Assembly: GCF_905171775.1 (NCBI RefSeq)
Contig: NC_053494.1
Span: 162,100,101 to 162,164,100, forward strand
Origin: Rana temporaria
Taxonomy: Eukaryota > Chordata > Amphibia > Anura > Ranidae
DNA length: 64,000 nucleotides
Direction of reading: 5' to 3'
The translations under genes and the position numbers were made by a program. The notes below the pieces were generated by a model, which was not told the DNA's origin, did no database searches, and saw only the letters and a list, made by a program, of their open reading frames with translations. Below, in pieces: positions 32,426-44,069 of this stretch (within the stretch, counting starts at the first letter, position 1; every line of letters starts with the position of its first letter).

Positions 32426-32655
32426 CACTTTGGGCCCAATTTGGACTTTTTCACTTGGGGGTGTACTCACTTTTGTTGCCAGCGGTTTAGAAATTAATGG
32501 CGATGTGTTGAGTTATTTTGAGGGGACAGCAAATTTACACTGCTATACAAGCTGTACACTCCCTACTTTACATGTAGCAAAGTGTAATTTCCTTAGTGTT
32601 GTCACATGAGAAGATAATAAATCATTTACAAATATGTGAGGGGTGTACTCACTTT

Positions 32656-32657
32656 TG

Positions 32658-32721
<64 letters not shown>

Positions 32722-32725
32722 TATA
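32656..32725. repeat. (TA)n(CA)n microsatellite between two Tc1 fossils
   Basis: About 26 TA units followed by ACACACAC. Confidence 0.85.
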
Positions 32726-32734
32726 TTTTTAGTG

Positions 32735-33250
32735 TTTGAACGCTGGTTCAAATTATTTGGTGGAGGGGGGATTATGGTCATGGGTTGTTTTTCAGGGGTT
32801 GGGTTTAGTCTCTTAGTTACAGTGAAGAGAACTCTTAAGGCGTCAGCATGCCAAGACATTTTGGACAGTTTTCTGGGAACAGTTTGTGGATGTTGCCTTT
32901 CTGTTCCAACATGACTGCACACTAGTGCACAAAGCAAGGTCCATAAAGATGTGGATGAGTCCTGACCTCAACCTGATAGAACACCTTTGGGATGAATTAG
33001 AGAGGAGCCTGTGGGCCAGGCCTTCTTGTTCTTATCAGTGAATGGCCTCACAAATGCGCTTCTGGAAGAATGTTTAAACATTCCCATAGACACATTCCTA
33101 AAACTTATGGACAGCCTTCCCAGAAGAGTTGAAGCTGTTATAGCTGCAAAGGGTGGGCCAATTCAATACTGAACCCTACGGACTAAGACTGGAATGCCAT
33201 TAAAGTTCATGTGTGTGTAAAGGCAGGCAATAATTTTAGTAATATAGTGT
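32735..33250 (+). pseudogene. 5'-truncated Tc1-like element of another family
   Basis: Translation gives FGGGGIMVMGCFS, then FQHDC-like text and MSPDLNLIEHLWDEL, the second D and E region of a DDE transposase, with frame changes and a stop. It ends with TTAAAGTTCATGTGTGTG and ATTTTAGTAATATAGTGTA, a Tc1-type right terminus. It differs from the neighbour at 31411. Confidence 0.65.
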
Positions 33251-33478
33251 ACATATAACCCCTGATGTTTCACAATCCCATCCACGGCATAAATAGAGAA
33301 AACATGTAGCTTTTTCAAAATCAGATCGTGAATCTAGGTCTGTCTGATGTATATCACTATTCATAATTTATGTTGTATTTTTAATCCAAGAGAGCTATGG
33401 AGGGATTATAATATCTAATTGTGTTTCATTATATTGCTTCATCGGAAGACAGGATATTCAATGAGATGTCCTGTAAGG

Positions 33479-33662
33479 CAGTGGTTCTCAACCCTGTCCT
33501 CAAGTACCCCCAACAGATCATGTTGGCAGGTTTTCCTTAATTTTGCACAAGTGCTTTAAATAAGAGTCAATGGCTTGGTATTTTGAATAGCTATTTTAGC
33601 TAAGAGAAATTCCCAAAACTTGGCCCTTTGGGGTTACTTAAGGACAGGATTGAGAAGCACTG
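33479..33662. mobile_element. hAT-type MITE (CAGTGGTTCTCAACC) with 8-bp TSD
   Basis: Ends CAGTGGTTCTCAACCCTGTC and, inverted, CAGTGCTTCTCAATCCTGTC. CTGTAAGG flanks both sides (33471-33478, 33663-33670). The end sequence is of the Charlie-like hAT type. Confidence 0.85.
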
Positions 33663-33670
33663 CTGTAAGG

Positions 33671-34985
33671 TAATATGCCGCGGTACAATGATAGGGGGGA
33701 ACATATTAACAATACCAATCTGCCCAATAATGGTGCAAATCCTAAGAATATTATTGGGGCTAGCACTGCAAACTTCTAAGAATACTAGCCACTTGGCTGC
33801 ATTTAGCTCCAATACTTTCTAAGCTACTGCTGTGGTTTTACTAAAGGCAAATAGGCTGTTCATTTTGCAGGGGAATTTTCACTTTGGAAGAAAATTTCCT
33901 CTTAGCTTAGTGAATGAGTCAAAGCTCTGATGACTTCTGTCATCTAATTACATGCATGCAAAAATCCTGCTTTCTTATTTTCCTTGCATGCGAATGGTTA
34001 TTTTGCAAAGTGAATTTTCATTGAATTCACTAAGCTAAATTATCCAAAAAGACTCAGAACAAGCCTTGATATTAGAAAGTCAAAGTGAGCTTAGAACTTC
34101 TGATCTGGATACTTGTTCCATTATTGAAGCCATTTTATCAGCATCACAGTCAGTCAACTTGCATTCTCCGTAGGAGGGGTAAGCAATGACAGCCATTTCA
34201 ATGACAGGTTTCCTTTAACTGTAATATACAAACACTGAAATATATTACAAATACTGTCATTTACACAGTTGTTATTCATTATTTGAAAAACAATGTCTCT
34301 TTAAGGATGAATAAAATATTAAATTGCTCAAATTAAAGAATTTATCATTTTTAAATTCAAATGGTGCCACATTATCATCCTACACTTAGGTGAAAATTGA
34401 GCTATCTTGCAGGTTTCCACTAAGCAAAAGCATTGTTAAAATCAATTCATTTGTATGGTATAAACTTTCTTCATTCAGTACTAATAACTAGAATAATTAC
34501 AATGTATTACAAGCTCCAAACTGCTGCCTTGGACATTCCTGCACATAGCAGATAGCTTGGCGCCTTTTTTACAACTAGGCCTGTTAAGATTTAATAGACA
34601 CAAACTTTCATTAGGGAGCCGTTGGTGCAATTAACATCCAGAAGGTTTCATCATGTACAGTCACTCGGCTAACTAAAAGAATTTTATTGCTTTTTCATTG
34701 TTGTGTTAAATGCCATTATTGAGATGGACATGAAGAATCTGATTTGGGTGAAAGTGTAACTTATACTACAAACTGCTCTTTGTGTAGAATGACTAAAATT
34801 GGCTTGCTTTGATCCATCTTTCCAGCATAACCATGGATATATTCAACTATTTAAATGCACAATATGTGAAATGACTATAGAACACTATGACATGGTATAA
34901 TAAGGAGATATATAAAATCATTCACACATTTTATCAAGAAGGCCATATAAGATAAAACATTTATACATTTTATAAATAAGATCAT
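33671..34985. other. Gene-free; CNE-like block 34000-34800
   Basis: Non-repetitive, A/T-leaning sequence without exon or transposon ends. 34500-34770 in particular looks like a conserved non-coding element. Inference only. Confidence 0.35.
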
Positions 34986-34989
34986 TAAG

Positions 34990-35335
34990 AGCTAATTCAC
35001 ACCAGAATCACACAGGAATGCAGTCCGCATTACTATGTGATTCCTGTGTGTTCCCCTGCAGTACAATTTGGCAGGCCTTTTATTTGAATGGGCTGCATAT
35101 TGCACTGGACTGCACTAAAAGTAATGAATGCGCCACTTTTCAAAAATGCGCCTCACCAAATTGCATGGTACTATGGTACCATGCGTTCTGCCGTTTGCAA
35201 TCTCTCTGCATTTGCAATCTGTGTTTGGAGTGCTGTTTTGGCAGCAGATCGCAAAGGCAGTGTTTTAAACACAGTGCAGAAAGAAAGTGCACGGAATGCA
35301 CCTTTCCTCAATTATGTCACATAAAAGAGACATAA
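34990..35335. mobile_element. Probable MITE, TTCACACC type, degraded
   Basis: Begins GAGCTAATTCACACCAGAATC and contains GTGATTCCTGTGTG and TTTGCAATCTCTCTGCATTTG phrases resembling the MITE at 38479. No clear right end. Confidence 0.4.
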
Positions 35336-35339
35336 TTGC

Positions 35340-35750
35340 ATGGCACAATTGCAGTTTTTTTTTTTTTTAATTAGCATAGATTCTTCTTGCAACTGCTGAA
35401 TTGACTTTACTGAACCATTATAATACAATTGAGTGAATCACATTATGTCCCTTTTTCCATATGGTGAACACCTCCAACTTTGCCACTTTTTTATATAAAG
35501 AATTCATACAAATGAGTGAAAAAGAGGATTAATCCATTTATCCCCAATACAGTATATCCTTTCATTATCCAAATTGTATCTATCAATTGGAGGATAGATC
35601 TATCATTTGGTAGTACCCTTCCCTGTCTAAAGAAATGCCCTTTTTACAAGGTCTCCAAAGAGTCCCATACAAAAGCTTAACAGGGGATAACCAAACAGTT
35701 TGTATTCTTAACTCCCCTTGGACTTTTTGAAAAGCAAAAACAATCACACC
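35340..35750. other. No gene seen
   Basis: A/T-rich, no recognisable feature. Confidence 0.45.
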
Positions 35751-35751
35751 C

Positions 35752-35847
35752 ATCCTCGCTTCATGAGGACATATACTGAAATTGAAACTAAACAGAGAAG
35801 TTTAGCATGGCCCCTGCGTAAGGTTGACACACAAATCCGTGAAGTGT

Positions 35848-35852
<5 letters not shown>
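35752..35852 (+). pseudogene. U6 snRNA pseudogene
   Basis: About 100 bases align with vertebrate U6: CTCGCTTC, then ACATATACTGAAATTG, then ACAGAGAAGTTTAGCATGGC, then CCCCTGCGTAAGGTTGACAC and CCGTGAAGTGTT. The ACAGAGA box and AGC are kept; the 5' stem-loop and several other bases differ. No PSE/TATA-like promoter stands out upstream, so this is a retrocopy rather than a working gene. It runs directly into (TA)n. Confidence 0.85.
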
Positions 35853-35879
<27 letters not shown>

Positions 35880-36041
35880 AAAAATAAAAAGTACACACAA
35901 CAAGTATAATAATATATTGGATATTGATAACAATTTTATTTGTACAAAAATGTAAATAATGCATATCTTAAAATGTTTTTTTGTGCAGGTATACATAGCA
36001 GTTTACAAATTAATTTCTTAATAAAAAATCCTACCCAAAGT
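35853..36041 (-). other. (TA)n and tail of the minus-strand hammerhead-bearing repeat
   Basis: On the minus strand the DNA downstream of motif 6 contains AAATAAAATTGTTATC (AATAAA about 100 bases from the motif) and ends in TTTTTTGTG followed by (TA)n. It meets the U6 pseudogene tail to tail. Confidence 0.45.
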
Positions 36042-36090
36042 CACTCCTATGCATTTCAGTTATACTAGTCACAATCTTCATCAGGGGAAT
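36042..36090 (-). ncRNA. Hammerhead ribozyme-like motif 6 (copy A)
   Basis: Minus strand: ATTCCC, CTGATGA (complement of 36078-36084), stem-loop region AGATTGTGACTAGTATAACT, intact GAAA, TGCATA (decayed CGCGTA), then GGAGT, which largely pairs with the upstream ATTCC. Core elements CTGATGA and GAAA are both exact. Confidence 0.55.
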
Positions 36091-36443
36091 CAGGGATATT
36101 TGGAGAAGTAGAAACATATTATATTAAAATATAATCAAATTCATTACCATGCATGGTATACATTTCTAAGGTATAAAGCAAATACCTTTTCAACATGGAA
36201 GTGTCAAACATAAACCAGAGCAGTTAAAAATCAAGCATCTTTCTCCCGGATATACTGGCCACAACTTGGGCAGGGACACTAAGACTAGAGCTTACAAGAG
36301 GCTACATGAATGGATTGCAATTGAGAATGGAAAAGCCATACACCCAACCACTATATACTGTAGGCATAAAGGTCCAAAACACAGGTGTCAGAATATAAAA
36401 GGGAGGGGGAGGTAATTGAGGACAATTGATACACCTGTGCTGG

Positions 36444-36444
<1 letters not shown>

Positions 36445-36492
<48 letters not shown>
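36445..36492. repeat. (TA)n, copy A
   Basis: About 23 TA units; the matching tract in copy B (47007-47064) is longer. Confidence 0.85.
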
Positions 36493-36500
<8 letters not shown>

Positions 36501-36743
36501 TATCAGACAGAGGTGCACAAAAAAGGGGGGCCCACGGTGCACTTCCCGGCGCCAAGGAAAATTATATCAACTGTTTATAAGGAACAACTGATAAGAAATA
36601 TCAAACAGTGAATACATGATGAATAAGTTAAATAAATTAAATAGATAAATACTTAAGGTGAAGTAAAATCTATCTATAGCAGCAGCTGTTTAAAATAAAT
36701 GAAAAGACATTTATAAAACATGAAACAAAGTATCAAGCTAGTA

Positions 36744-37230
36744 GAACCAAAGTCCGATTGATAAAACAGCACTAGTTATTGGATGAGGTCCAACTCCTCA
36801 AAAAATAGAAGTCCATAAACAGGTACAGTTCTAAGGTGATCAGTGCTTCTAGGGTAGGCTTTGTAGTGCACCCTACACCAATTCCCAGTCTTCACCTCAA
36901 AAGTGGGTCACACTCCCCCTCTGGGGTTCACATTTACCAGAAGGCAAATAGATAAGAGCCTTATATACCAATTTCTCTTATTAAGACTTCCATCATCTCT
37001 CCAGGGTCAGCAGGGGTTCATTTCATTCAGGGCATGTAAAAAACAAAGGCACTTCTCTGCTGCCGATTCCAGCGATGTCTCCTCACTATTTCCTTCCAAC
37101 TCGGCAGCAGCGAAGTGCCTTTGTTTTTTTTGTGCCCTAAATGAAATTAACCCCTGCTGACCCTGGAAAGATGATGGAAGTTGGACCTCATCCAATAACT
37201 AGCGCTGTTTTATCAATCGGACTTTGGTTC
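36744..37230. mobile_element. Foldback MITE, GAACCAAAGTCCGATTG ends (copy A)
   Basis: Outer arms GAACCAAAGTCCGATTGATA...GGATGAGGTCCAAC and the inverse at 37180-37230 enclose a second hairpin (GGGTCAGCAGGGGTTCATTT / inverse; AAGGCACTTC...GAAGTGCCTT). Followed by (TA)n. Non-coding. Confidence 0.7.
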
Positions 37231-37259
37231 ATATATATATATATATATATATCTATCTA

Positions 37260-38478
37260 TCTAAGGACCCTGACCATGTAAAAAGTATGAAGAAGGATAA
37301 CCTATATTCCTGTACATGTGGTACAATTTCACCACTTGTCTCGCTACACCAGCACCTACAAAAAAGTATTCAAATAAAGCACTGAGGACTGCATCATTAA
37401 TCTGTTCCATACTAGGAGGAGTAGTGTTAAATTTTATTATTAAATAATAGCCTGCAATTTTGAACTATGTTCTAGCCCAGTATGGTCTCCTGTTACAATG
37501 AAGTATTCCAAAAGGATCCTTTATGAGGTCCAGATTTAATTGTATGCACAAAAAGGTCTTACATGACAAGCTGGAATTGAAGGTGAACTAAATCAGTGGA
37601 GTAATAAGGAAATGCCTAAATATATTCCTCCAACCTAGTGTGGTATGTAGAGTGGCCAGTCAGATAAAAAGGGCATTGCCCTCCCCTAACTGCTGCTATA
37701 TATGGATCTAATACCAAAAATATTACATGAATTGCCTCAGATGCATACTCCATCTTTAGCCACAACAGGTCACTTAGTGATAACAAACACCAAAGCTGTT
37801 GCCTCCCATGTTGCCTGTTCAGCTTCCCGGGAGAGAGATTATTTTCTCCTGGCCACTGCTGCTGTCCCTGCCACATGCATGACACCGACACACAAGACAC
37901 AAAGCCACCACCCAGAAACAGCGATGTGATGCTGACGGAGCGGGAGATCACCCCAGTGGTCAAATGTGGGCATCACAAGGAACCCAAAATTCACACGAAG
38001 GGGCAACAATGGGGGGGGGGGGGTTAAGGAAGGTACTTCGCCCCCCGCCTGCCCCCAGACACCCCAATCACAGTGCATATTCACACCAGGACGGCAGTCC
38101 AAACCGTGGGAAAGGGTCACCTGGAAAGGAATGCAATTAAAAATAATAATACAAATTGAGTCAGTAGAGCAGAGGTTGGTGTCAGTAGAACTGTCGACAG
38201 TGTGAGTAATTTCAAATTTATTTTATTTTTGCAATTTTTTTAGGAGCCCCATTCGGGGGCATTGGTGCAATATCAGCAGGGGGAATCTGCTCCTCAAGGG
38301 GTAATTTGAGTTTGCCCAGGCACACCCCCTGCGCACGCTTATAAACCCAAGGCTATAGAAGAAAAAAATATTCATGATTTTGTCCCTTACAGACAGGGCA
38401 GACATTTTCAACCCACCTTGCCAGGATTTTTTGTTAGGAATGGTTCTGCTCTGCTCTTATTTTTTTTCATTGCTTTTC
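37260..38478. other. No gene seen (copy A)
   Basis: A poly-G tract (38011-38023) and short open frames only. No recognisable domain or element end. Confidence 0.45.
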
Positions 38479-38827
38479 AAGGGCCTATTTAAACCAGGAA
38501 TTGCACCAGAAATTCACATGCAGTGGAGTATGGTGCGATTTGAGCCATAGATTTTTGAACTGGCTGAATCACACTGGACAGCACCAAAAGTAGTGCTTGC
38601 ACTACTTTAAAAAATTCATTCGAACCAGATTGCATGGTATGTCTGTACCATGAAATCCGATCCGGTGCAGGCAAATGCCCTGCACTTGTGTCCTGTGTTT
38701 GGGGTGTCGTTACCTTAAAATTGACACCTGCCGCAGGTCGCAAACTGCAGTGCGTTTGGATTTTTTGGTGCAGGAAACACGCATGGAACGTAGGTTTTCC
38801 ACACCACATTCTGGTGTAAACGGGCAC
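38479..38827. mobile_element. MITE, AGGGCC...AAACCAGGAATTGCACC type (copy A)
   Basis: The left AGGGCCTATTTAAACCAGGA and right, inverted, AGTGCCCGTTTACACCAGAA are imperfect inverted ends. Non-coding. Confidence 0.55.
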
Positions 38828-39029
38828 TAATAGATATTTCACCACTCCCAGGTTTTATAAACAGACAGTCAAAGGGTTATTGATGTCTGCTCTCTTCACT
38901 TGTATCATAATTTTTTTACCCCAGTTGTTTGCACCCCAAACTTATAATCAGAGTGAACATAGGAGAGTATAGGAAACCATCTGAATCACAAGGGATTTAA
39001 TTTCCAAAAACAATCCAGTGGTGAGCCTA

Positions 39030-39231
39030 ATGACTTGTACACACGGCCGGACTTTCCAAGAAAAAAAGTCAGACAGGCTTTTTTTCTCGGAAAGTCTGGC
39101 CGTGTGTAGCCTCCATCTGACTTTTTTTGTAGGAAGTCCGACGGACCTTAGAAAAGGAACCTGTTCTCTATCTTTCCATCGGACTCACGGCAGACTTTTG
39201 CATGGTCAAAAGTCCGAACGCATATACGAAG
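39030..39231. mobile_element. MITE, ATGACTTGTACACACGGCCGG (copy A)
   Basis: Starts after a TA and has a hairpin CTTTCC...GGAAAG with GGCCGGACTTTCC / GGAAAGTCTGGCC. The right end CGCATATACGAAGCAT is a weak inverse. Related to the GTACACACGG MITE group. Confidence 0.5.
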
Positions 39232-39564
39232 CATAACAGGAAGTGTGTTAGAATCACTAGGTGAAAGGAAAAAAGCAGGGGTGAAAAACTGAGAGATGAG
39301 TTAGCAAAAAGCAGCACACTGTACACACATTACACAGGCACACTTTTGATCCCTAATTGCCCTAGATGTTAACCCCTTTCCAGCCAGTGTCATTAATACA
39401 GTAACAGTGTATAATATTATCACTGATCACTGTATTAAATATCACTGGTGATGTCACTAGCAATTAATCAGTTCCCCCCAGAATCAGTTAGTGTCAGATT
39501 GACCGCAGTAATATTGCAGTTGCATTATAAGTCACTGATCGCTCCTATTAGAAGTATATATATA

Positions 39565-40860
39565 CAGTCATGGCCGAAATTGTTGGCACCCCAGACATTT
39601 TTCCAGAAAATCAAGTATTTCTCACAGAAAGGCATTGCAGTAACACATGTTTTGCTATACACATGTTTATTCCCTTTGTGTGTGTTGGAACAAAACAAAA
39701 AAAGGGAGGAAAAAAAGCAAATTGGACATAATGTCACACAAAACTCCAAAAATTGTCTGGTCAAAATTCTTGGCACCCTTAACTTAATATTTGGTTGCAC
39801 ACCCTTTGGATAAAATAACCGAAATCAGTCACTTCCTATAACCCTCAATAAGCTTCTTACACCTCTCACCCGGAATTTTGGCAAATTGCTCCAGGTCTCT
39901 CTTATTGGAAGGGCACCTTTTCCCAACAGCAATTTTAAGATCTCTCCACAGGTGTTCAATGGGATTTAGATCTGGAATCATTGCTGGCCACTCTAGAACT
40001 CTACAGCGCTTTGTTGCCATCTATTTCGGGGTGCTTTTTAACGTATGTTTGGGGTCATTGTCCTGCTGGAAGACCCAAGATGTCGGACGCACACTCTACA
40101 GATTTCATGATGCCTTGCACACATTCAAGGCACCCAGTGCCAGAGGCAGCAAAACAACCCCAAAACATCATTGAACCTCCACCATATTTCACTGTAGGTA
40201 GTGTGTTCTTTGCTTTGTAGGCCTCATTTCATTTTCTGTAAACAGTAGAATGATGTGCTTTACCAAAAAGCTCTATCTTGGTCTCATCTATCCACAAGAC
40301 GTTTTCCCAGAAGGATTTTTGGCTTACTCAAGTACATTTTGGCAAACTGTAGTCTTGCTTTTTTATGTCTCTGTGTCAGCAGTGGGGTCCTCCTGGGTCT
40401 CATGCCATAGGGTTTCATTTCATTTAAATGTTGACGGATAGTTCGCGCTGACACTAATGCTCCCTGAGCCTGCAGGACAGCTTGAATTTCTTTGGAACCT
40501 GTTTGGGGCTGCTTATTCACCATCTGGACTATCCTGCGTTGCAACCAGTTCTCTTCTCCTCTTTATGTTGTCTATGCTTAATGTGGTACACACAGACACA
40601 CAATGCAAAGACTAAGTGAACTTTTCTCCTTTTTATCTGCTTTCAGGTGTGATTTTTATATTGCCCACACCTGTTACTTGCCCCAGGTGAGTTTAAAGGA
40701 GCATCACATGCTCGAAACAATCTTATTCATCCACAATTTTGAAAGGGTGCCAAGAATTTCAACCAGTCCCTTTTTGGAGTTCTGTGTTCCAACACACAAA
40801 GGGAATAAACAAGTGTATAGCAAAACATGTCTGGGGTACCAACAATTTCGGCCATGACTG
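39565..40860 (-). mobile_element. Tc1-like element with dead transposase (copy A)
   Basis: Inverted ends CAGTCATGGCCGAAATTGTT flanked by TA. On the minus strand, 40284-40544 reads RRIVQMVNKQPQTGSKEIQ with an HTH-like region, and 39829-40020 reads IPDLNPIEHLWRDL with the catalytic E. The central part has frame changes and an internal deletion. A 45-bp stretch present in copy B (52866-52910) is missing here. Confidence 0.8.
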
Positions 40861-40864
40861 TATA

Positions 40865-41472
40865 TACCGTATTTATCGGCGTATACCGCGCACTATTTTG
40901 CCCTGAAAATCAGGGCAAAATCGTGGGTGCGCGATATACGCCGATACCCGCTTTCCCGCCACGAGTTTGAATACTGCGCCCGCATATAGCGAGCGCAGTA
41001 CACTCGTGAATCTTCGGGCAGTCTCGGCGCCTCTCGTACTGACGTCCTGACGTCCTGAGCGTACAGGACGTCAGTGCGAGAGGCCCCCGAGCCTGCCCGA
41101 AGATTCACGAGTGTACTGCGCTCGCTATATGCGGGCGCAGTATTCAAAGTCGTGGCGGGAAACGAGCGGGAGGACGCCGCAGAAGGACGCCGGACCCGCC
41201 GAAGATGGACACCGGACCCGCCGAAGATGGACACCGGACCCGCCGAAGATGGACGCCCGACCCGCCGAAGAGGACACCCGAAGCCGCAGAAGGACGCCGG
41301 ACCCGACGAGGCCGCAGAAGGACGCCGGATCCGACGAGGCCGCAGATGGACGCCGCGCAAGACACCAAAACTGTAAGTACAAAAAAACAAAAAATCTTTT
41401 TTTCCCACAGGATTGGGGGCCACTTTGGGGGTGCGCGGTATACGCCAGAGCGCGTTATACCGCGATAAATAC

Positions 41473-41476
<4 letters not shown>
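40865..41476. mobile_element. Foldback element, TACCGTATTTATCGG ends (copy 2)
   Basis: Ends TACCGTATTTATCGGCG and, inverted, TACCGTATTTATCGCGG. A central palindrome of about 100-bp arms is centred near 41060. A 22-bp GC-rich tandem repeat (GAAGATGGACACCGGACCCG) occupies about 41175-41290. Followed by (TA)n. Open frames of 100-213 aa here are artefacts of the palindrome and repeat. Confidence 0.7.
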
Positions 41477-41530
<54 letters not shown>

Positions 41531-41649
41531 ACAATCAATATACACTTATTGGGAATTTTTTTAATCAAAAACATATAGCAGGATATATTTTGGCCAAAAT
41601 GTATGAAGATATTAGATTTTTAAAATGTTTTTTTATTGGATATGTTTTA

Positions 41650-42693
41650 GTGCCAGTTCACACCATAGAAACGCAGTACGGATGTTTTTTTTTGCATGTT
41701 TTTGACACGTTGTTGATGCGTTCCAGTGCATTTTTCCCCCTTTTATTCATAACCTTATATAAGGACAGTGGCCCAGATTCACGTAGCACTTACGCCGACG
41801 TATCTCGAGATACGCCGCGTAAGTGTAACGATGCACTGTTGTATCTGTGCGCTGTGCCCATAGAACTAGATACGCCTGAAAATAGGCTTCTTACGACCGA
41901 CGTAACTTGCCTACGCCGGCGTATCTTGGGCGCATATTTACGCTGGAGGCATATGGGAAATTCGGTTCCCATATGCAAATGAGTGAGATACGCCGATTCA
42001 CAAACGTACTTGCGCCCGGCGCATTAATATACGCTGTATACATATGTCGTACGTCCGGCGTAAAGTTAAGCCTCATAAAGCAGGGGTAAGTCATGTTAAG
42101 GTATGGACCAGGGAACAGCCGTCGTATTTTACGTTGTTTACATAGTAGTATGTGAATAGGGCTGGGCAGTGATTCGACGTATCTTATGGAGTATTTACGA
42201 CGTGATTCTGACGCATGCGTACTGGGATGCGTCCACATCATTTGCCTCATTTGCATGGGGTCACGGTTCATTTAAATGGATAACGGCCACCTTCCACCTA
42301 CTTTGAATTAGGCGGGCTTACGCCGACGATTTTACGTTACGCCGGCGCAACGTTGGGAGCATTTGCATTGTGAATTGGGTGCTTGCCTCTCTGTTTTACG
42401 TTGGCGTAGCGCATATGAGATGTGCTACGCCTGCCTAAAAATGCGCCAATCTTCCATGAATCCGGCCCAGTGTGTTTTTGGTGCATTTAGGTGTGTTCCA
42501 GTGCATTTTTGATGCATTTTACCGCGTTCCAGTACAGTCCAGTGCAAAAAAATGCAGAATGTTCTACTTTTTTTTCTGGAACTGGAACTGACTGCACTAG
42601 TGTGCACTATGCCATTGAAAATCATATAACCTACTATCCATGTTTTTGATGCTGAAAAAAATGCACTGGACTGCATGTGGTATGAACTGGCCC
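41650..42693. mobile_element. TA-flanked MITE, GTGCCAGTTCACACC ends (copy A)
   Basis: The left GTGCCAGTTCACACCATAG and right, inverted, GGGCCAGTTCATACCACATG ends are flanked by TA (41648-41649, 42694-42695). It hosts the element at 41770-42468. Confidence 0.65.
41770..42468. mobile_element. GGCCCAGATTCACG transposon, innermost layer (copy A)
   Basis: Ends GGCCCAGATTCACG and, inverted, GGCCGGATTCATGG (bases GGGCC at the terminus). AGT flanks both sides (41767-41769, 42469-42471). Same family as 2714-3485. Confidence 0.72.
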
Positions 42694-44069
42694 TATAGCA
42701 GAAAGTGAAAAATATTGTTTTGTTTTTTTCCTAATTGTCTGTCTTTTTTTTTTTGTTTATATCGCAAAAATGAAAAACACAGTAGTGATCAAATACCACC
42801 AAAATAAATCTATTTTTTTTGTTGTAAAAAAATTGATATCAATTTTATTTGGGTACAGCATTGCATGACTGTGCAATTAACAGTTAAAATAGTACAGTGC
42901 CGAATAGCAAAACATGGCCTGGTCATGAAGGGGGTAAAATCACTGCCCGTACACTGAACCAAACCAGTTTAATTTGCGAATAGCTGACAGTTTCAGCTCC
43001 AGTGAGCCGTGGTGAGGGGACTGTTTGATGCATTTTTTAGTGCGATCATCGTACATCGGCTCCCGCAGGTGTAGTTGTGGGTGGAGCGTGCTCGCGGGTC
43101 TTGTGGACTTTATGTATGTGATCGCCTAGTACAGAGGCAGAATGGGGATCTGCCTTTGTAAACAAGGTGGATCCCCATTCTGACAGATGACAGAGATCTA
43201 GTCATCGGGAACAGTGATCTCTGTCATTTCCCAGGCAGTTAGAACACACTTTGGGAATACAGTTAACCACTTGATAGCCCCTAGTGTTAACCCCTACCCT
43301 GCCACTGTAATTTTTACATTGATTGGTGCATTTCTATAGCACTGATCAATGTAATAATGTCACTGGTCCCCAAAAAGTGTAATTTGGGTTCAGATTTGTC
43401 CACCGCAATGTCGCAGTCCTGCTAAAAAAAAAGTCCCTAAATCTATCCCAAACTTTTGCGTAAACCAATCAAACCAATCAAAAATATATAGAAGAGTATA
43501 TATCGACCTAATTTTTACATTTTTGGGAATATTTATTTTAGCAAAAAGTAAAAAATATTGTTTTTCAAACGTTTTTTACAAAATTGCTCTTTTTTTGTTT
43601 ATGGCGCAAAAATAAAATCCCCAGAGGTGATCAAATAGCACCAAATAAAAGTTCTATTTGTGGGAAAAAAAGGACGTAAATTTTGTTTGGGTACAGCGTT
43701 GCACGATCGCGCAATAGCCTGTTAAAGCGACGCAGTGCCGTATCGCAAACAATGGCCTGGTCCAATGGCAAACCCTTCCAGTGTTTAACTAGTTAACGCA
43801 TGTTGCAGTGACATGCAGTGCCTTCCTGTGCACTATAAAATGCAGCATGGTATATGTTTTTGCTCACTGCACCTCACCTCTGAGTTGTATTGGAGTGCAA
43901 ATGGAGAAAACGGTAACCGATGTTCTTCCAGTGCAGAAAAACAATAGTCACTGCACTATGTGTGAGCGGGCTCTAAAAATCTCATTACATCACTTGAATA
44001 TGGAGACGGCATTTGAGTGTTAGCAGTTATACATTTAGTGCCATCCAGTGTACCATATAAAAATACATA

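Larger units (their letters stand above)
30716..32655 (+). mobile_element. Tc1-like transposon with long inverted repeats, interrupted
   Basis: The left arm (TGTACAGCTTGTATAACAGTG..., 30716-30775 plus 31234-31265) and right arm (about 32440-32655) are inverted copies containing the direct-repeat motif AAAAGTGAGTACACCCC. The outermost part of the left arm is missing, so the copy is 5' incomplete. The left arm is split at a TTAA by a MITE (30776-31233). Confidence 0.8.
39340..43800. mobile_element. TTAACCACTT-family DNA, two adjacent copies, multiply invaded (copy A)
   Basis: Family phrases appear at 39360-39560, 41525-41648, 42694-42960 and 43260-43797 (CACTGGTCCCCAAAAAGTG, CAGTTAAA...GCAGTGCCG, TTAACTAGTTAAC). 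The first copy is split by a Tc1 fossil, a foldback element and a MITE that itself carries another transposon. Terminal sequences of the first copy are not clear. Confidence 0.6.

Noticed and set aside
35752..35852. Functional U6 snRNA gene
   Set aside because: The 5' stem-loop and several internal bases differ from U6 and no proximal promoter elements are apparent, so it is listed as a pseudogene.
36426..36611. Small frames encoding YIYIYI runs here and at several other sites
   Set aside because: Translations of (TA)n microsatellites.
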